64,000 bases of DNA. It comes from Miscanthus floridulus. Its lineage: Eukaryota > Streptophyta > Magnoliopsida > Poales > Poaceae. A model generated the notes under the pieces. The model saw only the letters and a list, made by a program, of their open reading frames with translations, ran no database searches and had not been told where the DNA came from. This document shows, in pieces, positions 1 to 11,254 of the stretch. How positions within the stretch are numbered: the first letter of the stretch is position 1; every line of letters starts with the position of its first letter. The stretch is from NCBI RefSeq assembly GCF_019320115.1, contig NC_089587.1, positions 87,934,939 to 87,998,938 of the forward strand, written 5' to 3'. A program made the position numbers and the translations under genes.

Positions 1-50
1 AGCAGGGACAACCGTACTTGATCTTGTATAAATTGGGCGGTTCTGTCACA
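1..50 (+). mobile_element. End of 5' LTR of gypsy element G1
   Basis: These bases match the last bases of the LTR ending at 8804, with the same closing block around TGATCTTGTATAAATT and the terminus TTCTGTCACA. A primer-binding site follows directly. This is the only part of the G1 5' LTR inside the window; the rest lies upstream. The match between the two copies plus the adjacent PBS makes the call secure. Confidence 0.9.
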
Positions 51-52
51 GC

Positions 53-64
53 TAGTATCAGAGC
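53..64 (+). other. Primer-binding site of G1 (initiator Met tRNA type)
   Basis: TAGTATCAGAGC differs by one base from TGGTATCAGAGC, the usual plant PBS complementary to the initiator methionine tRNA 3' end. It starts two bases after the LTR terminus CA, where minus-strand DNA synthesis would be primed. The second base of the PBS is mutated (G to A). Confidence 0.85.
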
Positions 65-359
65 GAGATTAAGCATAATACTGTCAGGTACATAGTTTTA
101 AAAGCCAAGTTTTGGTTTTAAAAGGTCTATTTTAACTAAAACTTTGGTTACAGGCAAATTTGTCAAAACTTATTTGCAAAACTATGCTAGCGACATCCTC
201 CTTTATGCCCAGTTAAGGACTATTAGGTGGCTATCTAAGTACTAACTTTAGGGGATGTACTTTATTGAAAATTTTACTTTCGTCGTCCATACGGCGTGCT
301 ATTGTATGGATGCCATTCGTTTGAATGGTAATGTATGGATCAATTGCCTCTACGCCCAG

Positions 360-613
360 GTAAGTGTGAGTTGTGAGAGTATGACCGTCCAACTATCGGT
401 CTAAGGGAGAGTTAGCTGTGACTACTGGAATATTTACATGTTACACACATGTATATATGAAGGTACTTAATTGCGGGTATATTTATTGGGTAGCTATGGA
501 TATCAAAGTATATACATCTGGGGATGTATATATGGAGAGTATCTTAGTTTACTGTTTTCATTGTGCGCTTATTTATCTCTTGTGGGGATGGGCTGCAATG
601 AATTTGCCTGCAG
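360..613 (+). other. Predicted intron in the G1 5' leader
   Basis: The donor reads CCCAG|GTAAGTGT and the acceptor reads TTTGCCTGCAG|GTACTCTAAC. The same exon-intron-exon arrangement, with a matching donor AAG|GTAAG and acceptor TTATGCAG|GTACACTAAC, occurs in the G2 leader (38030 to 37792, minus), although the intron bodies have diverged. Conservation of the boundary bases between two subfamilies supports a spliced leader. It is inference until transcripts are examined. Confidence 0.6.
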
Positions 614-3600
614 GTACTCTAACCACGAATGCGTAGATTGAATGTAGCTGACGACTAGCTATATATCGAGAGAGTATGTGTTATGCCACCGACATAGAAC
701 GTGATTGCCACATTAGGCTAGCAATTTCGTGAGGACGAATAGGACGAGCATGCATCATGATTGTGCTTGTGCATAAATATGCTTCCCTTCCTTTGTTCTG
801 AGTACTAAGTAACTTGTGATCGATGTATTGCACTATCTTCCTCGTGTGGAGTTAAACAAGAATGCCTTGTTCCTTGTTGTTGAATAGGAAGTGCTTGAGA
901 AAAGTGTGTGCTTAGCCTTGCTAGAAATAATTGTGGTTACATGCTTAACCTATAATGTCCTCTAGTTTAGCCAAGTGGTGGGTATGTATGCTTGTTATCT
1001 AATTAGTGCCATAGTTATCACCCCTTTTGTCCTCGGTAAGCATACGAGTGTTGAAGAGCGCTATCCTAGAACCACGTCCAAGTTTTGGTAATCACTTGGT
1101 GGACACAAGACATATATGGAAATTTGGCAAGAAGTCCCCTGCTCAGTTGTCTTTGGCAATTAAGCTATGCTCTCTTGCACTGTGTTTTGATCTTCAAATC
1201 GCCTCCTTGCTGATTCTTAACCTTGTGGCTATCCTTGTTTGCTATCCTTCCTTCGCATAGTGCTTGCTCCTATGCAACCCAATTTGTGCCATGTGAGATT
1301 TCTTGTAGGTTATATGTTCAGTAATGGTGCCACGATTAGCGATCTATGGTGCCGCGACGAAACCGAGAGCCTCCTGTGGGTGCACACACAAGGCTGTGCT
1401 GCTCGGCACACGCTAGTATCGAGGTTTCTAGTCATGATCCATTGCAGAACTGCACCGATATGTTATTCTCACTTGAGCTCTTCCTTGGTTATCTCTCCTT
1501 ATCATGTCAAGAGATATATATGTCGAACTAGATGCAATAGGACTCCCTTGTGAAGTCGTCCAATGGTTAACCTTTGAAGAACAGGTCACTAATAGGAACA
1601 TAAACAGACTGCAAGAGGGTAGACAAGTGACTCTACTCGACGTGACTGTCCCTGTAATGACGTCGATCATCTAGTGAGCAACTTATGTCATTTTCATTGG
1701 ATCAGAAAGGTGCACCACACTTAAGGTTGAACAAGTTATCAGTCGAAAGGTAAATGGACTAGGATATTATGTGCTGTGATAGGTCACCTGATATATATGG
1801 GATTCCTGTCCAAGTTCTCAATCTTTAGGTGCATAAGGATGACGTAGATGAACCGACCTTCTTTGGTGTGACCCCTTTCTGCTGACTTCAATGGCGACCA
1901 TCGGTAGGCTTCGACCAAAATTTTTATTATCAAGAGTGAAGATTTGGAACCTTTTTAGTGTTGAGGGACAACTGATTTGTTACCAGTAGGAAAGTTAGTC
2001 TTCAGTTAGGTAACAACTATTTGGTAACTATGAAGGCCAGATCTCACAGGACAATGTTGATCAAGGAAACAGCAAACCTGGCCCCACAATGCAAGTGCTA
2101 CTTCTTCTCCAAATGTGCTATCAAGTCAATTCCATCTTGGACAATCACGTATATAGTACAAGACGTGGTATCAGCTAGGTAGGAGCTAGTGAAAGCACGT
2201 CCCTGATTTTAGTTAGCGTCTTTATGCCCCAAGGTGCCAATTACACATATGCCCGGACTCTATTGGGTGAAGTGCCGAAGGATATATAGGAATGGTTCCT
2301 TGTCAATGTAGAAATGCCCTATAGGTGGAGTAATGTTTTGTGCCCTGTAAAAACAGCCCACAAGTCCAATGCTTGTGCATAGTCAAGTTGGTATCTAGAT
2401 CAACGGCGAAAATTGTTACCTAAGAAGCATGTGAGGAAAACTCTAGCCTCCATCCTCAGCTAGGGAAAGGCTGTTTCTGCTATCCAAAGGGATCGAGGGT
2501 ATAGAACACACACCACAACGTATGAAGCAAAGAAAGAGAAGAACGAGAAATCTGTCTACATTTTAAGGTACAGAACCGAACATCTTCAAGCCAACAATTA
2601 GTGACTCAAACAAAGTTGGATTGACCCCAAACTTGGTGATCTCATTCATTGCTTAGGACCCTTCAATGTCTTAAGTTAGTTTGAGTATTGGTTGAGTAAA
2701 ACATCGGATTAGAGAGATATCTTGTTGGCTTGGTTTGCTGCCATTTTCGAACACAACAGTTTTGGTAGATGAATTGTTTGGATGGTCAAACGATGTCCAT
2801 TTGAGTTGAATTTTGGTGAGTAGTTAGAAGACCCATGGATCTACATGTCCACAAAAATTTGTGCATATTGGAGCAGTAGTTTGTGAGATATGAATAGAAA
2901 ACAAAAGGGTACAGAATCTGCAATTCCGTTGTGACTGCGATCATCATTTGCATTAGACAGTTGTGTTTGTCATTCCTGCCAAGAAATTACAACTTGTAGG
3001 TGTATTGCTGATTAGACCACCCTCCATACCCTTGAGAAGACTAATTGCACCCCTATGTGCCTTGCCTTTGCCCTCTTAGATCTGCAATGCGTGAGCAGTC
3101 AAGGTGTTCTAGAAGTCAAAATTGTGCCCTTGCAATTCGAAAGCAATTGGAAAGATGTCAAACCGTAGATTTTTGGATTATGGTTTTTAAGATATTGATT
3201 GGCCTTAGAATGGAAGTCTCGACGACAAATATAGTAAGAAAGCTAGTTTTGCTACGATGCAAGTCAACCCAACTTGCTGTACAACTGCACCACGAAGGCA
3301 AATTGTACTCAACCTGTTTGATAGTGAACTAGTCCCTAGTTTTGTAATTACTTGCAACTTGTATTGTCCTCCAAGCCTCGCTAACATCCTTCTACGTCAA
3401 TGGTTCTCCAATGCTGACATGCCTTTGGTACCTTATATGTGTTTTTACCCAAGAGGTTGTATCAGATTCCACCCAGATCACTGTTGCAACTTGGATACGA
3501 AGGCTCCCTAAGGAATGATCATCGAGAACATTGAGCCGACAGAGTCAGCTACTATGTTTACCACTCACTCAGCAGACTCAGACCATACAATATTGTTATC

Positions 3601-4195
3601 AAAGAAAGAGCACTGCGTACATGGAACATTATGTAGCTTTCCATCAGTTGACATCTAAGTGATTGCACCGCTACAACCAGTTTGGATATTGGTTAACTAG
3701 CTTCTCATACCCTCAAAGGACGTTTACCCATTTATGATCACATCCTTTACGAGAAGTTGTGCTCAAGCTACTTTAATAGAGAACTGCTTTTCAAACCTTG
3801 AGAGCAAATATAGCACCATTGCAAGGAATATCCGTCAACTGACTGCGGTCTAGTGCAAAGTCCATATGGTCTGTGCTATATCCACTTGGGAAGTAGATGC
3901 TGCAAGTATTTAGTCTACGTTTGTATCGCTCTTTGTACATCAAGGACGAAGTACGTAGGACATTGCTATCTTGGATTCCTCCCAAAGTAACAATACTTCA
4001 TGAAGGCCAACGAAGGAAATTCTTTAGACAAAACTTACTACAAAGGACAAGTATCAGAAAGTGTCTTGACCAAATTAGCCTCTCTGATGCTCCGAAGTTA
4101 AGTAGCCTAATGCTATCACTGATGTTGGAAACTGGATGACATGTTTCTCTTCCCTTAAAAGTCTTTCGCATCGAATCTCAGGACGCGATTCCTTT

Positions 4196-4208
4196 AAGGG
4201 GGGAGGGC
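4196..4208 (+). other. Polypurine tract of G1
   Basis: AAGGGGGGAGGGC ends immediately before the LTR start TGTAACACC at 4209. It occupies the position where plus-strand synthesis is primed. The preceding sequence (TCGAATCTCAGGACGCGATTCC) parallels the ATCTCGGGACGAGATT block beside the G2 polypurine tract. Confidence 0.9.
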
Positions 4209-5214
4209 TGTAACACCCCAGGTGTTTGCCACTAGTTAAGCAATGGGTTTGAGCTAAAACATGGTATATTAAGTGATGATGAAGATGTCAAGGTCAAACC
4301 TATAGAAACGAGCCCCAACCTAAACTTGGATATTGCGCCTTTGCTCGCCTATAGACCCCCTTTTCAAGATATATGCTTGGGTGGTGTTATTGGAATATCT
4401 TCATGTGTCTCACATCAATACCCATCTATATTGATCCATGGAAAAGTTTCATGAAGTTTGGAATAAAAAAGTCACATGAAATGATAAGTTATATCCTTAT
4501 TGGAATGACTTTGCTAAGTGCTTGAATTGCACTATTAAGTGAATGAGAACATGAGATGTCAACCAAACCTTGCAACCTTGCCAAAATGACTCTAGATGAA
4601 CTCTACAACAAAAGTCATGAAAGGTTCATGTTGGGCAAATGCCAAGAAAATGCTCCAATGGATCAAAAAGGATAATTTAAGCTTCATCGTGATCCTACTT
4701 TGGTCAAAGTAGAACAATAGGTTCTATACCAGTTTTGAGGTTGGACCTTAAATGAAAGTTGTAGTCCATATCATGTAGAACAAACTTTGTTTTTGGACTA
4801 AGAGCTAGATCAGCTTGAAAGTAAGTCAAATTGAGGTCACAAGATCGAATTTGTTGCTGATTTCAGCACTTAGAAATATTCTAAGTCTGGAGTTTCGCTA
4901 AGCAACGACGTTGGCATTACGCGTTCTCCAAAATTCGTTAAGCAACTTGAGTTGGTCCAAAAATAAAAGTTGAAGGTTATATTATGGAGAAGAGCATGCA
5001 AAAAGTTGCACTGAGTTTGACCGAGTTTTGACTTCCGAAAGTGAATTTTCGTGACCGTTATCAAGGCGCTGACACTGACAGTTTGTGGCCTAATTACCCG
5101 CTGTTGAAGAGCTCTAATGACCTTGGTCTCTAAATGAAAAATGTAGAGCAGCTCGCAGGCTTCAAACTTTGTTTTAGGCCCAGTAACTAATTCAGCCTGT
5201 AGCTAGCCAGAACT

Positions 5215-5770
5215 GACGCCCGCTCTGCCCACTTCTACGCGCACCACGTGTTCGACGATATGCCGCGTGGTCTTCTTGCATGGACGCCGCGCGCCCTCTC
5301 CCTTGCCGCGTGCCCTCGCCTCCCTGCGGTCGATTCGCTGCTTCTCCGCGCGCGCCAGGCCATTATGGACGACCGGGCTCACTCTCTCCCTTGCACCCTC
5401 GCCTCGCTGTTGCTCGCGAACGCGGGCGGCCATGGCCGCCATGGCCGAGCTCGGCCTCGCCGCGTCCCCGCTGCTCAGCCCTTCCTCTTTCCAAGCCGTC
5501 AGTGCCATCACCTTCCTCTCACCACGCCGCACCTCTGGACCTCCTTTACCGACGCCTTTGGCCGCTGATGCTCCCCGCCGTCGGAGCAGCTGCTGTCGCC
5601 GCCACGGCTACTGTGGTCGCGCCACCACAGGCCACGTCGGGCCAAGCTGAGCAGCCTAGCGTGTGCGCGCGGGACCCCTAGTGCTCCTCCGCCACTCCAT
5701 CGCCGCCGGCGAGCCTCCTCTGGCCGGCACCGTGAGCCTCCGATGACCTCTCTGCTTTGAACCCCGTCAA
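5215..5770 (+). other. GC-rich island inside the G1 LTR
   Basis: A sharply bounded GC- and CpG-rich block stands in otherwise AT-rich LTR DNA. It is open in several frames on both strands simply because stop codons are rare in such composition. A similar block lies at a similar distance from the LTR start in G2 (30200-30960 and 41090-41870) and in the truncated LTR (52010-52830), but not in the solo LTR 17651-21544. It may be promoter or leader sequence; no protein is recognised. Confidence 0.6.
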
Positions 5771-8347
5771 GGACTTCGTACTGGAATTTGAAGAAAGGGA
5801 GGGTCCTATCTGCAATGTCATAGACTCATGTGAATAGTGCCGTAAGGACTGGTTTGTAATTATTTTGTAGGAAATTTGGAAATTCATAGTAAATCGTAGA
5901 AAATTCATAAAATAGTAAATGAGGACTTTTTGGAATCCTTATGAAATTGTCTATGCAGTGGATCTATAATATGGCATGTTTTAGTTTAAAAATTTTGCGG
6001 TAAAAATAGATTTGTGCAGTAAGGTTGTAATGCTAGTTGAATTTGTTATTTTTCATAACTGTAGATCTAGGGCTCCAAATGAAATGAAATTTTTGTGGCA
6101 TACTACTCATGTGATAGTTGATGTGTGGTAAAAATTTCATGAGTATTGGATGAAGTATGAGTGAGTTATTGGTTTATCTTGCTCTCACATGAATTCTTGC
6201 TTTAGCAACTTGTCTTTTTCATAGAGGTTGCTATACATATCCAAATGGAGTGAAATTTGTACAGTAGACTATTGAGAGGACATGTGAGCCACTGTAATTT
6301 TTGTAGAAGTTATTGTGCACTTTTGGTATATGTTCATTAAGTCACCTTATTATCTAAAATAAATTAAGAAATGCATTAAAAGAATTTATTTGGTCATGGA
6401 CACTAGGTTTTCTGGTGTTCTTTAGTCATGTGTGACATGTTGGTAAAGTTGGTTTTGCCTAATTATGTATTTGCAACATAAGTTAATAATTATTTTCTTG
6501 CCGATGTGGTTTATGGACAGATCTGGGAACTTAGCAAAGTTCTTCATGATAATGTGCTTTGTTGTGAAACTTGTTTATACAAAAGTTTTAGATAATTCAT
6601 GTATCTAGCTTCTATTAAAATTTGGTGTCATTTGGCCAAGTAGTTTAAGAGTTACAGCTGTTTAAAGTTGGGTTTCAGAAATGGCTGTTTTCTGTCAATT
6701 GTGGATCAGTTTCTGTAAATGGATATATTTGACTTAGTTAACTTGAGAAGCATGCTAAGATGATTAAAGATGAATTGTAGAAAATTTCATAGGATTTCCA
6801 TAATGTCTTCTTGCAAGTCATTTGGATTTGTGTAACTCCAGTTATAGCTAAATCTTGTAGCTGCTGTTTGCATGTCCAGAAATTGGCAGATTCTAATTAT
6901 AGTGTTTGCTTGTATAGTGTTAAGTGTGACGTATGCCTTGAATGATGACTGAGTTAGATCACTTGAGATCTTGGGAAACTTGTGTCCTGATTGGTGTTGT
7001 CGTCTTCTTTGCCATCTTAGCATGATAGATTGTGTGATGTTTAAGTTAAGCATCGCAAAGTACTTAAGTGTGTTAGTGTAAACTATGCTTGTCTTGCTTG
7101 CTATTTTGTGATGTGTCTCATGGTACTATTCTTCATATTTATGCACTTGCATATTGCATCTCATCTAGGTACGCTAGATGAACCACGTGAAGGACGTGAT
7201 GTTGGAGCCGAACCCGAAGACGGTGTTTGATGGATCTATCCCGAAGATGGAAGGACTAAGAGAGTGCTAGGATCTGAGATGTCACCAGGATGGTGCAAGC
7301 TAACTGAACTGACTTGTGGCGGATCCCAGGCAAGCCCCGAAGCATTATAAGTCTCCTAATTTATAAAAGCAATTCTTTCTATATATATGAGTTTATATAT
7401 TGTTGCATTAAGTTGTAGGAGTTGATTGAAACCGTTGATGCATTTATTACTATCCTTGCCTACCTTATTACCTTTTTACCCTGTTAGGTCAGGATCGAAT
7501 AACTGCTTAGCCTTGCTTAGACCGGTAGCGATCGGTGATATCCGGTCACCTACATTATAGGTGGTTACTGGAAGAATTTAGCTATGGAAAGAATGATATC
7601 CTGGAATTAACCATGTGTGATGGATAATTGGAGACCGGACGGAAAAAGTTGGAGGCAACCAGACAGGGTTCTGGGGTGCTGTTAGTTTCCGTCTGTGTCG
7701 ATTAAGGACCGACCGTTGTTGTGCCTCGAGTCATGTTGAATGCATGCCTTACATTTAGCTGGCCGGATAAAGTACCTTCCGACCGCGAAGCTAAGAGATT
7801 TTTCAGGCCGAGTAGATTGCCCGCAGCGCACTGTGCCGGAGCAGGTGTGGTAGGACACAGGGGCGAGATGATAAGACCAAAGTGCAGTTGGTCGGCCCCC
7901 GGGTACATGTGGTTCCTGGCAAACTCGAGATTCCTCGAAAGTTGACTCGGTGATCAATATCTCACTTTAGCGGGTGAGTGAGGTTTGTGTAAGGAATAAA
8001 TCACCAGCTGGTTAGGAATCGATTCGAATCGCCATCGCTCCTGGATAGTGAGCACTTGACTCGAGTTACTTCATCGTAGTAATTATTATGGAACAATGAT
8101 GGTTATCTGGATGGTATGGGATATGCTAAATCTAAATTGGTAACTGGATGTTATTGGTTATTCAAGTGATTGCTATAGTACAGGTGCTTACCTAGATGGA
8201 TAGGCCATAATAAAGATGATGCAAAGTACTTAAAATGGTTTCTTCATGATAGCTTATGCTTTTCGTAAACAAGTCAGCTAGCCCACTAAAGAAAGCCTTG
8301 CATGATCCTTGGTGTCATTTGTTTTGGTTTCCGACGGGTAAGTCTGG

Positions 8348-8369
8348 CTGAGTACATTCGAGTACTCAG
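8348..8369. promoter_or_regulatory. Conserved hairpin in gypsy LTR
   Basis: CTGAGTAC, a 6-base loop, and GTACTCAG form a perfect 8-bp inverted repeat, preceded by GTAAGTCTGG. The same stem recurs at 27869-27890 and 38761-38782 and, with one mismatch, at 18104-18125. Loop sequences differ between families. Its role is unknown; an RNA stem in the transcript is one possibility. Confidence 0.6.
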
Positions 8370-8804
8370 GGTTTATCCCACCTTGTTGCAGGTGCTGTTC
8401 TCGACCTGTTGATGATGGTGGCTAACCACCGGTGGGCTCGGTGATTCTATACTTACTTCTCATCTATATGCTTTTGTCGGATGATGTCACTTATGCTAGC
8501 AATATATTTGGAACTTATATTAATGTAATCATTTGAAAGCTATGTTGTTTCCACTAAGCAGTTTTGAAACCCCAAACTTGTACTATTATTTGTTAACCCC
8601 TTTGTAATATTATTTCCACTGCAACCCGATGTATGTGATGTGTATTTGCTTAATCACGTGATCTTGGTTGTGATGTTGATTTACCGAGGTCTTTTGGGAC
8701 ACTCGGCGGACTACCGGGTTTATATGAGTGAAAGTATGGGTGTGTCAACATGTTAGCGGGGACAACCATACTTGATCTTGTATAAATTCGGTGGTTCTGT
8801 CACA

Positions 8805-9143
8805 GTCGCGGCAGTATATCTCAACTACCCTACCTTGCATTTACTTTCCTAGTGTAGCTAAGCTCTTTAGTGTAATTAGTTTTGAGAGCTAGCTTTCTTA
8901 CTTGTGTAGTTTGGTTAGTGAGTCTCATAAGTTAGTCTTTGAGAGCTCACTAACTTAGTGGTAGTGGCATAGCCTTTGTGTGCTTAGAGACTATAGCAAC
9001 TAGAATTGTGGTAGGTGGCTTGCATTTTTAGTAGGCTAGCGCAAAACTTGCTTCTCCTCGTATTTGTCTAACCACTTGGCTTAGTATTGTTGTAGAAATT
9101 TTTATAGGCTATTAACCCCTCCTCTAGCCATTAGGACCTTTCA
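8805..9143 (+). mobile_element. 3' portion of the C1 Sirevirus 5' LTR
   Basis: The sequence from GTCGCGGCAGTATATC to CCTTTCA matches 43612-43929 in the LTR at the other end of the tandem, apart from the last bases. It ends in CA and is followed by a PBS. The upstream part of this LTR has been pushed out of the window by the insertion of G1 at GTCGC. Confidence 0.9.
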
Positions 9144-9145
9144 AG

Positions 9146-9157
9146 TTATATCAGAGC
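9146..9157 (+). other. Primer-binding site of C1
   Basis: TTATATCAGAGC lies two bases after the LTR terminus and matches TGGTATCAGAGC at 10 of 12 bases. Both mismatches fall in the first three bases, which would reduce priming. This fits an inactive copy. Confidence 0.8.
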
Positions 9158-9246
9158 TGTGGTCACCGTTAATTTGAGGCTTAACAACCTTTGATGTCAA
9201 AATAGCTCAAATCAACAACACTAAGAAGCCACCCCAATTTGATGGT

Positions 9247-11243
9247 ATGAATTATCCATATTGGAAGGCAAAGATGATCACCTATATCAAGTCAGTCAAT
9301 AGAAAGGTGTGGAAGGTGGTGGTGACCAAGTTTGAGGTAGCCGATCCGGAGAATCCCACCACGACCGAAGAGATATTGCTTCAAAACAATGACATAGCTC
9401 TTAGTGCCATTCATGATGCTCTTGATGAGAGAACATTTGAGCAAATCAAGAATTTGGAGATAGCTCATGATGCATGGAACAGGTTGGAGGAATCATTTGA
9501 GGGCACTCAAGCTGTGAAGGGCACCAAAGCTTATATTCTCAAGAAGTTTGCTAGTTTCAAGATGAAGGATGATGAGAGTGTGCCGGAGATGTTTCATAGG
9601 CTCAAAGTGCTTGTCAATGATCTTAAAGCACTTGGTGAAGAAGTGAAGGACAAGGATTTCTCTCACAGGTTCTTGAGATGTCTACCCACAAGATTTGGCA
9701 TATTGGTCACCATTCTAGTGAGGAGTGGTTTGGACACAATGACACCAAACCAAGTGTTGGGAGATATCATGACTAATGATGCATATAGAGATGACAATGA
9801 GAAGGAAGAAAAGAACAATGAGAAGAAAGATGACAAGAAGAATAGTGTGGCATTCAAGGCCACATCATCATCCAAGGGCAAGGCAAAGCAAGAAGATTCA
9901 AGTGAAGATGAGGAGTACATGAGCTTTGATGAGTTAGATGATGAGAAATGGCTCTCTTTGTGAAAAGGTTTCGCAAATTCATGATGAAGAAGGGCTATCG
10001 TGCTAGAAGAAAGAAGTCATCATCAAGGAACAAGGATGGACCAAGAAGGTGCTTCAAGTGTAGTAGCAAGGATCATCTTGTTACTCAATGCCCCTACAAT
10101 AGTGAAAATGAAGATGATGACAAAAAGGACAAGAAGAAGGACAAGAAGGAAAAGAAAGAAAAGAAGGACAAGATGACCTTTAAGAAGAAGAACAAGGGTG
10201 ATTCATATGTGGTCACTTGGTATAGTGATGCTTCCTCAAGTGATGATGATAAGACCACCAAGAAGAAGGCTCTTGCAAGCATTGCCATAAATGAGAAGAC
10301 TTCTCTCTTCGACACTCCATCGACATGCTTCATGGCTAAGGCCACTAAGGTACAATCCGATGATGTGTGTGATGAGGAACATGATAAAAATGAAAGTGAT
10401 AGTGATGATGATGAACCAACTAAAGATGAACTATTTGACATGCTAGAAGATGCTAAAGAACATTTTGATATTAAGAGAAGGGAATGCAAAGCCTTGACTA
10501 AGGAACTAAAGCCCTTAGGAAAGCCTTTGATGAGCTCAATGTATCTCATGAGAGTCTAAAGGAAGACCATAAGGAGCTTGGCAAGGCTCACAAGAAGCTT
10601 GAAAAAGCTCATTCCTCTCTACTTAATGAGCAAAATGAGAAGGATCATATTGTAACATGTGAGGTAGGCTTAATATATGATATAATTGAAGAATCATTCT
10701 ATAAGCCTATTGTTGTTGGTTCTACTAACCATTCTTGTAGCATCTCCACTTCTACCTCATCTAGTAGTGATGGTTTCAATTGTGATACCTCACTAATGGT
10801 TGAGAATGAAACCCTCAAGGAGGTAAATGAGCTCACTCCCACCTTAGGCAATGCCTATGGTGGTGAGGCCCGCTTGCTTAAGTGCTTGGGTAGCCAAAAG
10901 TTTTCTCGTAACAAAGAGGGATTGGGCTATACCCCTAAGAAAGGCAAGGCGGACTTTGCTACTCACAAGACTAGTTTTACGAAGGTCAATGGTCGGTTTG
11001 CAATAGATGCAAGCAAGTTGGGCATGTAGAGCAATATTGCAAAAACAAGAAATCACATGCTAATGTATCCTATATCAAGTTTGATTCTTGTTATTTGCTT
11101 ACCAAGGGTGTGCATGGGGTGCAAGCTAAGTTTGTTGGTACTCCAATTGTGGGCTCAAATAAAAAAGCCATTTGGGTGCCAAAGAGCTTAGTCACTAACC
11201 TTCAAGGACCCAAGCAAGTTTAGGTACCTAAAAGGAATTGATT
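9247..11243 (+). pseudogene. gag: C1 gag remnant (Sirevirus capsid/nucleocapsid)
   Basis: The frame opening at 9247 (MNYPYWKAKM) is a typical copia gag core, the capsid protein that packages element RNA in cytoplasmic particles. An in-frame stretch before 9247 (TKKPPQFDG) shows that the true start lay upstream and is lost. A 2-base deletion at about 9948, relative to the C2 copy, shifts into the next frame. That frame holds the zinc knuckle CFKCSSKDHLVTQC (CX2CX4HX4C, intact), a Lys-rich stretch and acidic Asp/Glu runs. A further frameshift near 10520 moves to a coiled-coil-like Lys/Glu/Leu region and then a Ser/Thr-rich spacer ending at about 11243. Sirevirus Gags are long and coiled-coil-rich, which fits. 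Several breaks make it non-functional. Confidence 0.88.
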
Positions 11244-11254
11244 TTCTTTTATAG

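Larger units (their letters stand above)
51..4208 (+). mobile_element. Internal region of G1, degenerate or non-autonomous, no gag/pol recognised
   Basis: The segment lies between the PBS and a polypurine tract, so it is the internal region of a 4.2-kb-interior gypsy element. The first 770 bases align by eye with the leader of G2 read on the minus strand: shared blocks include CGTCGTCCATACGGCGTGCTA and the GAGCATGCATCATGAT block. This ties G1 to the Tekay/Del group. Further on I see no zinc knuckle, protease DSG, YxDD reverse transcriptase or integrase motif in any frame. Short open frames exist, for example 1504-1673 and 1346-1531, but none is recognisable. It could be a non-autonomous derivative or an old copy decayed beyond recognition; the good preservation of the leader, PPT and LTR favours the former. 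Confidence 0.75.
4209..8804 (+). mobile_element. 3' LTR of G1 (4596 bp)
   Basis: The LTR begins TGTAACACCCCAGG and ends GGTTCTGTCACA, so it has TG...CA termini, and its last bases match positions 1-50. It contains an AT-rich first kilobase, a GC-rich island (about 5215-5770), a second AT-rich part, then a conserved downstream third with the GATTCGAATC palindrome (8021-8030) and a CTGAGTAC/GTACTCAG hairpin (8348-8369). These last modules are shared with the other gypsy LTRs here. The element sits inside the C1 LTR; the five bases after it, GTCGC, are the expected right target-site duplication, whose left copy lies outside the window. Open frames within the LTR are treated as non-coding. Confidence 0.92.

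Noticed and set aside
1346..1531. Frame MVPRRNREPP in G1 as a possible relative of the H3-like ORF
   Set aside because: It shares only an initial Met and some basic residues. There is no ARTK, KSTGG or conserved spacing.
5203..5681. Overlapping 106-133-codon ORFs on both strands in the G1 LTR
   Set aside because: They lie in a GC-rich island where stops are rare, overlap in four frames, and match no family. They are inside an LTR.
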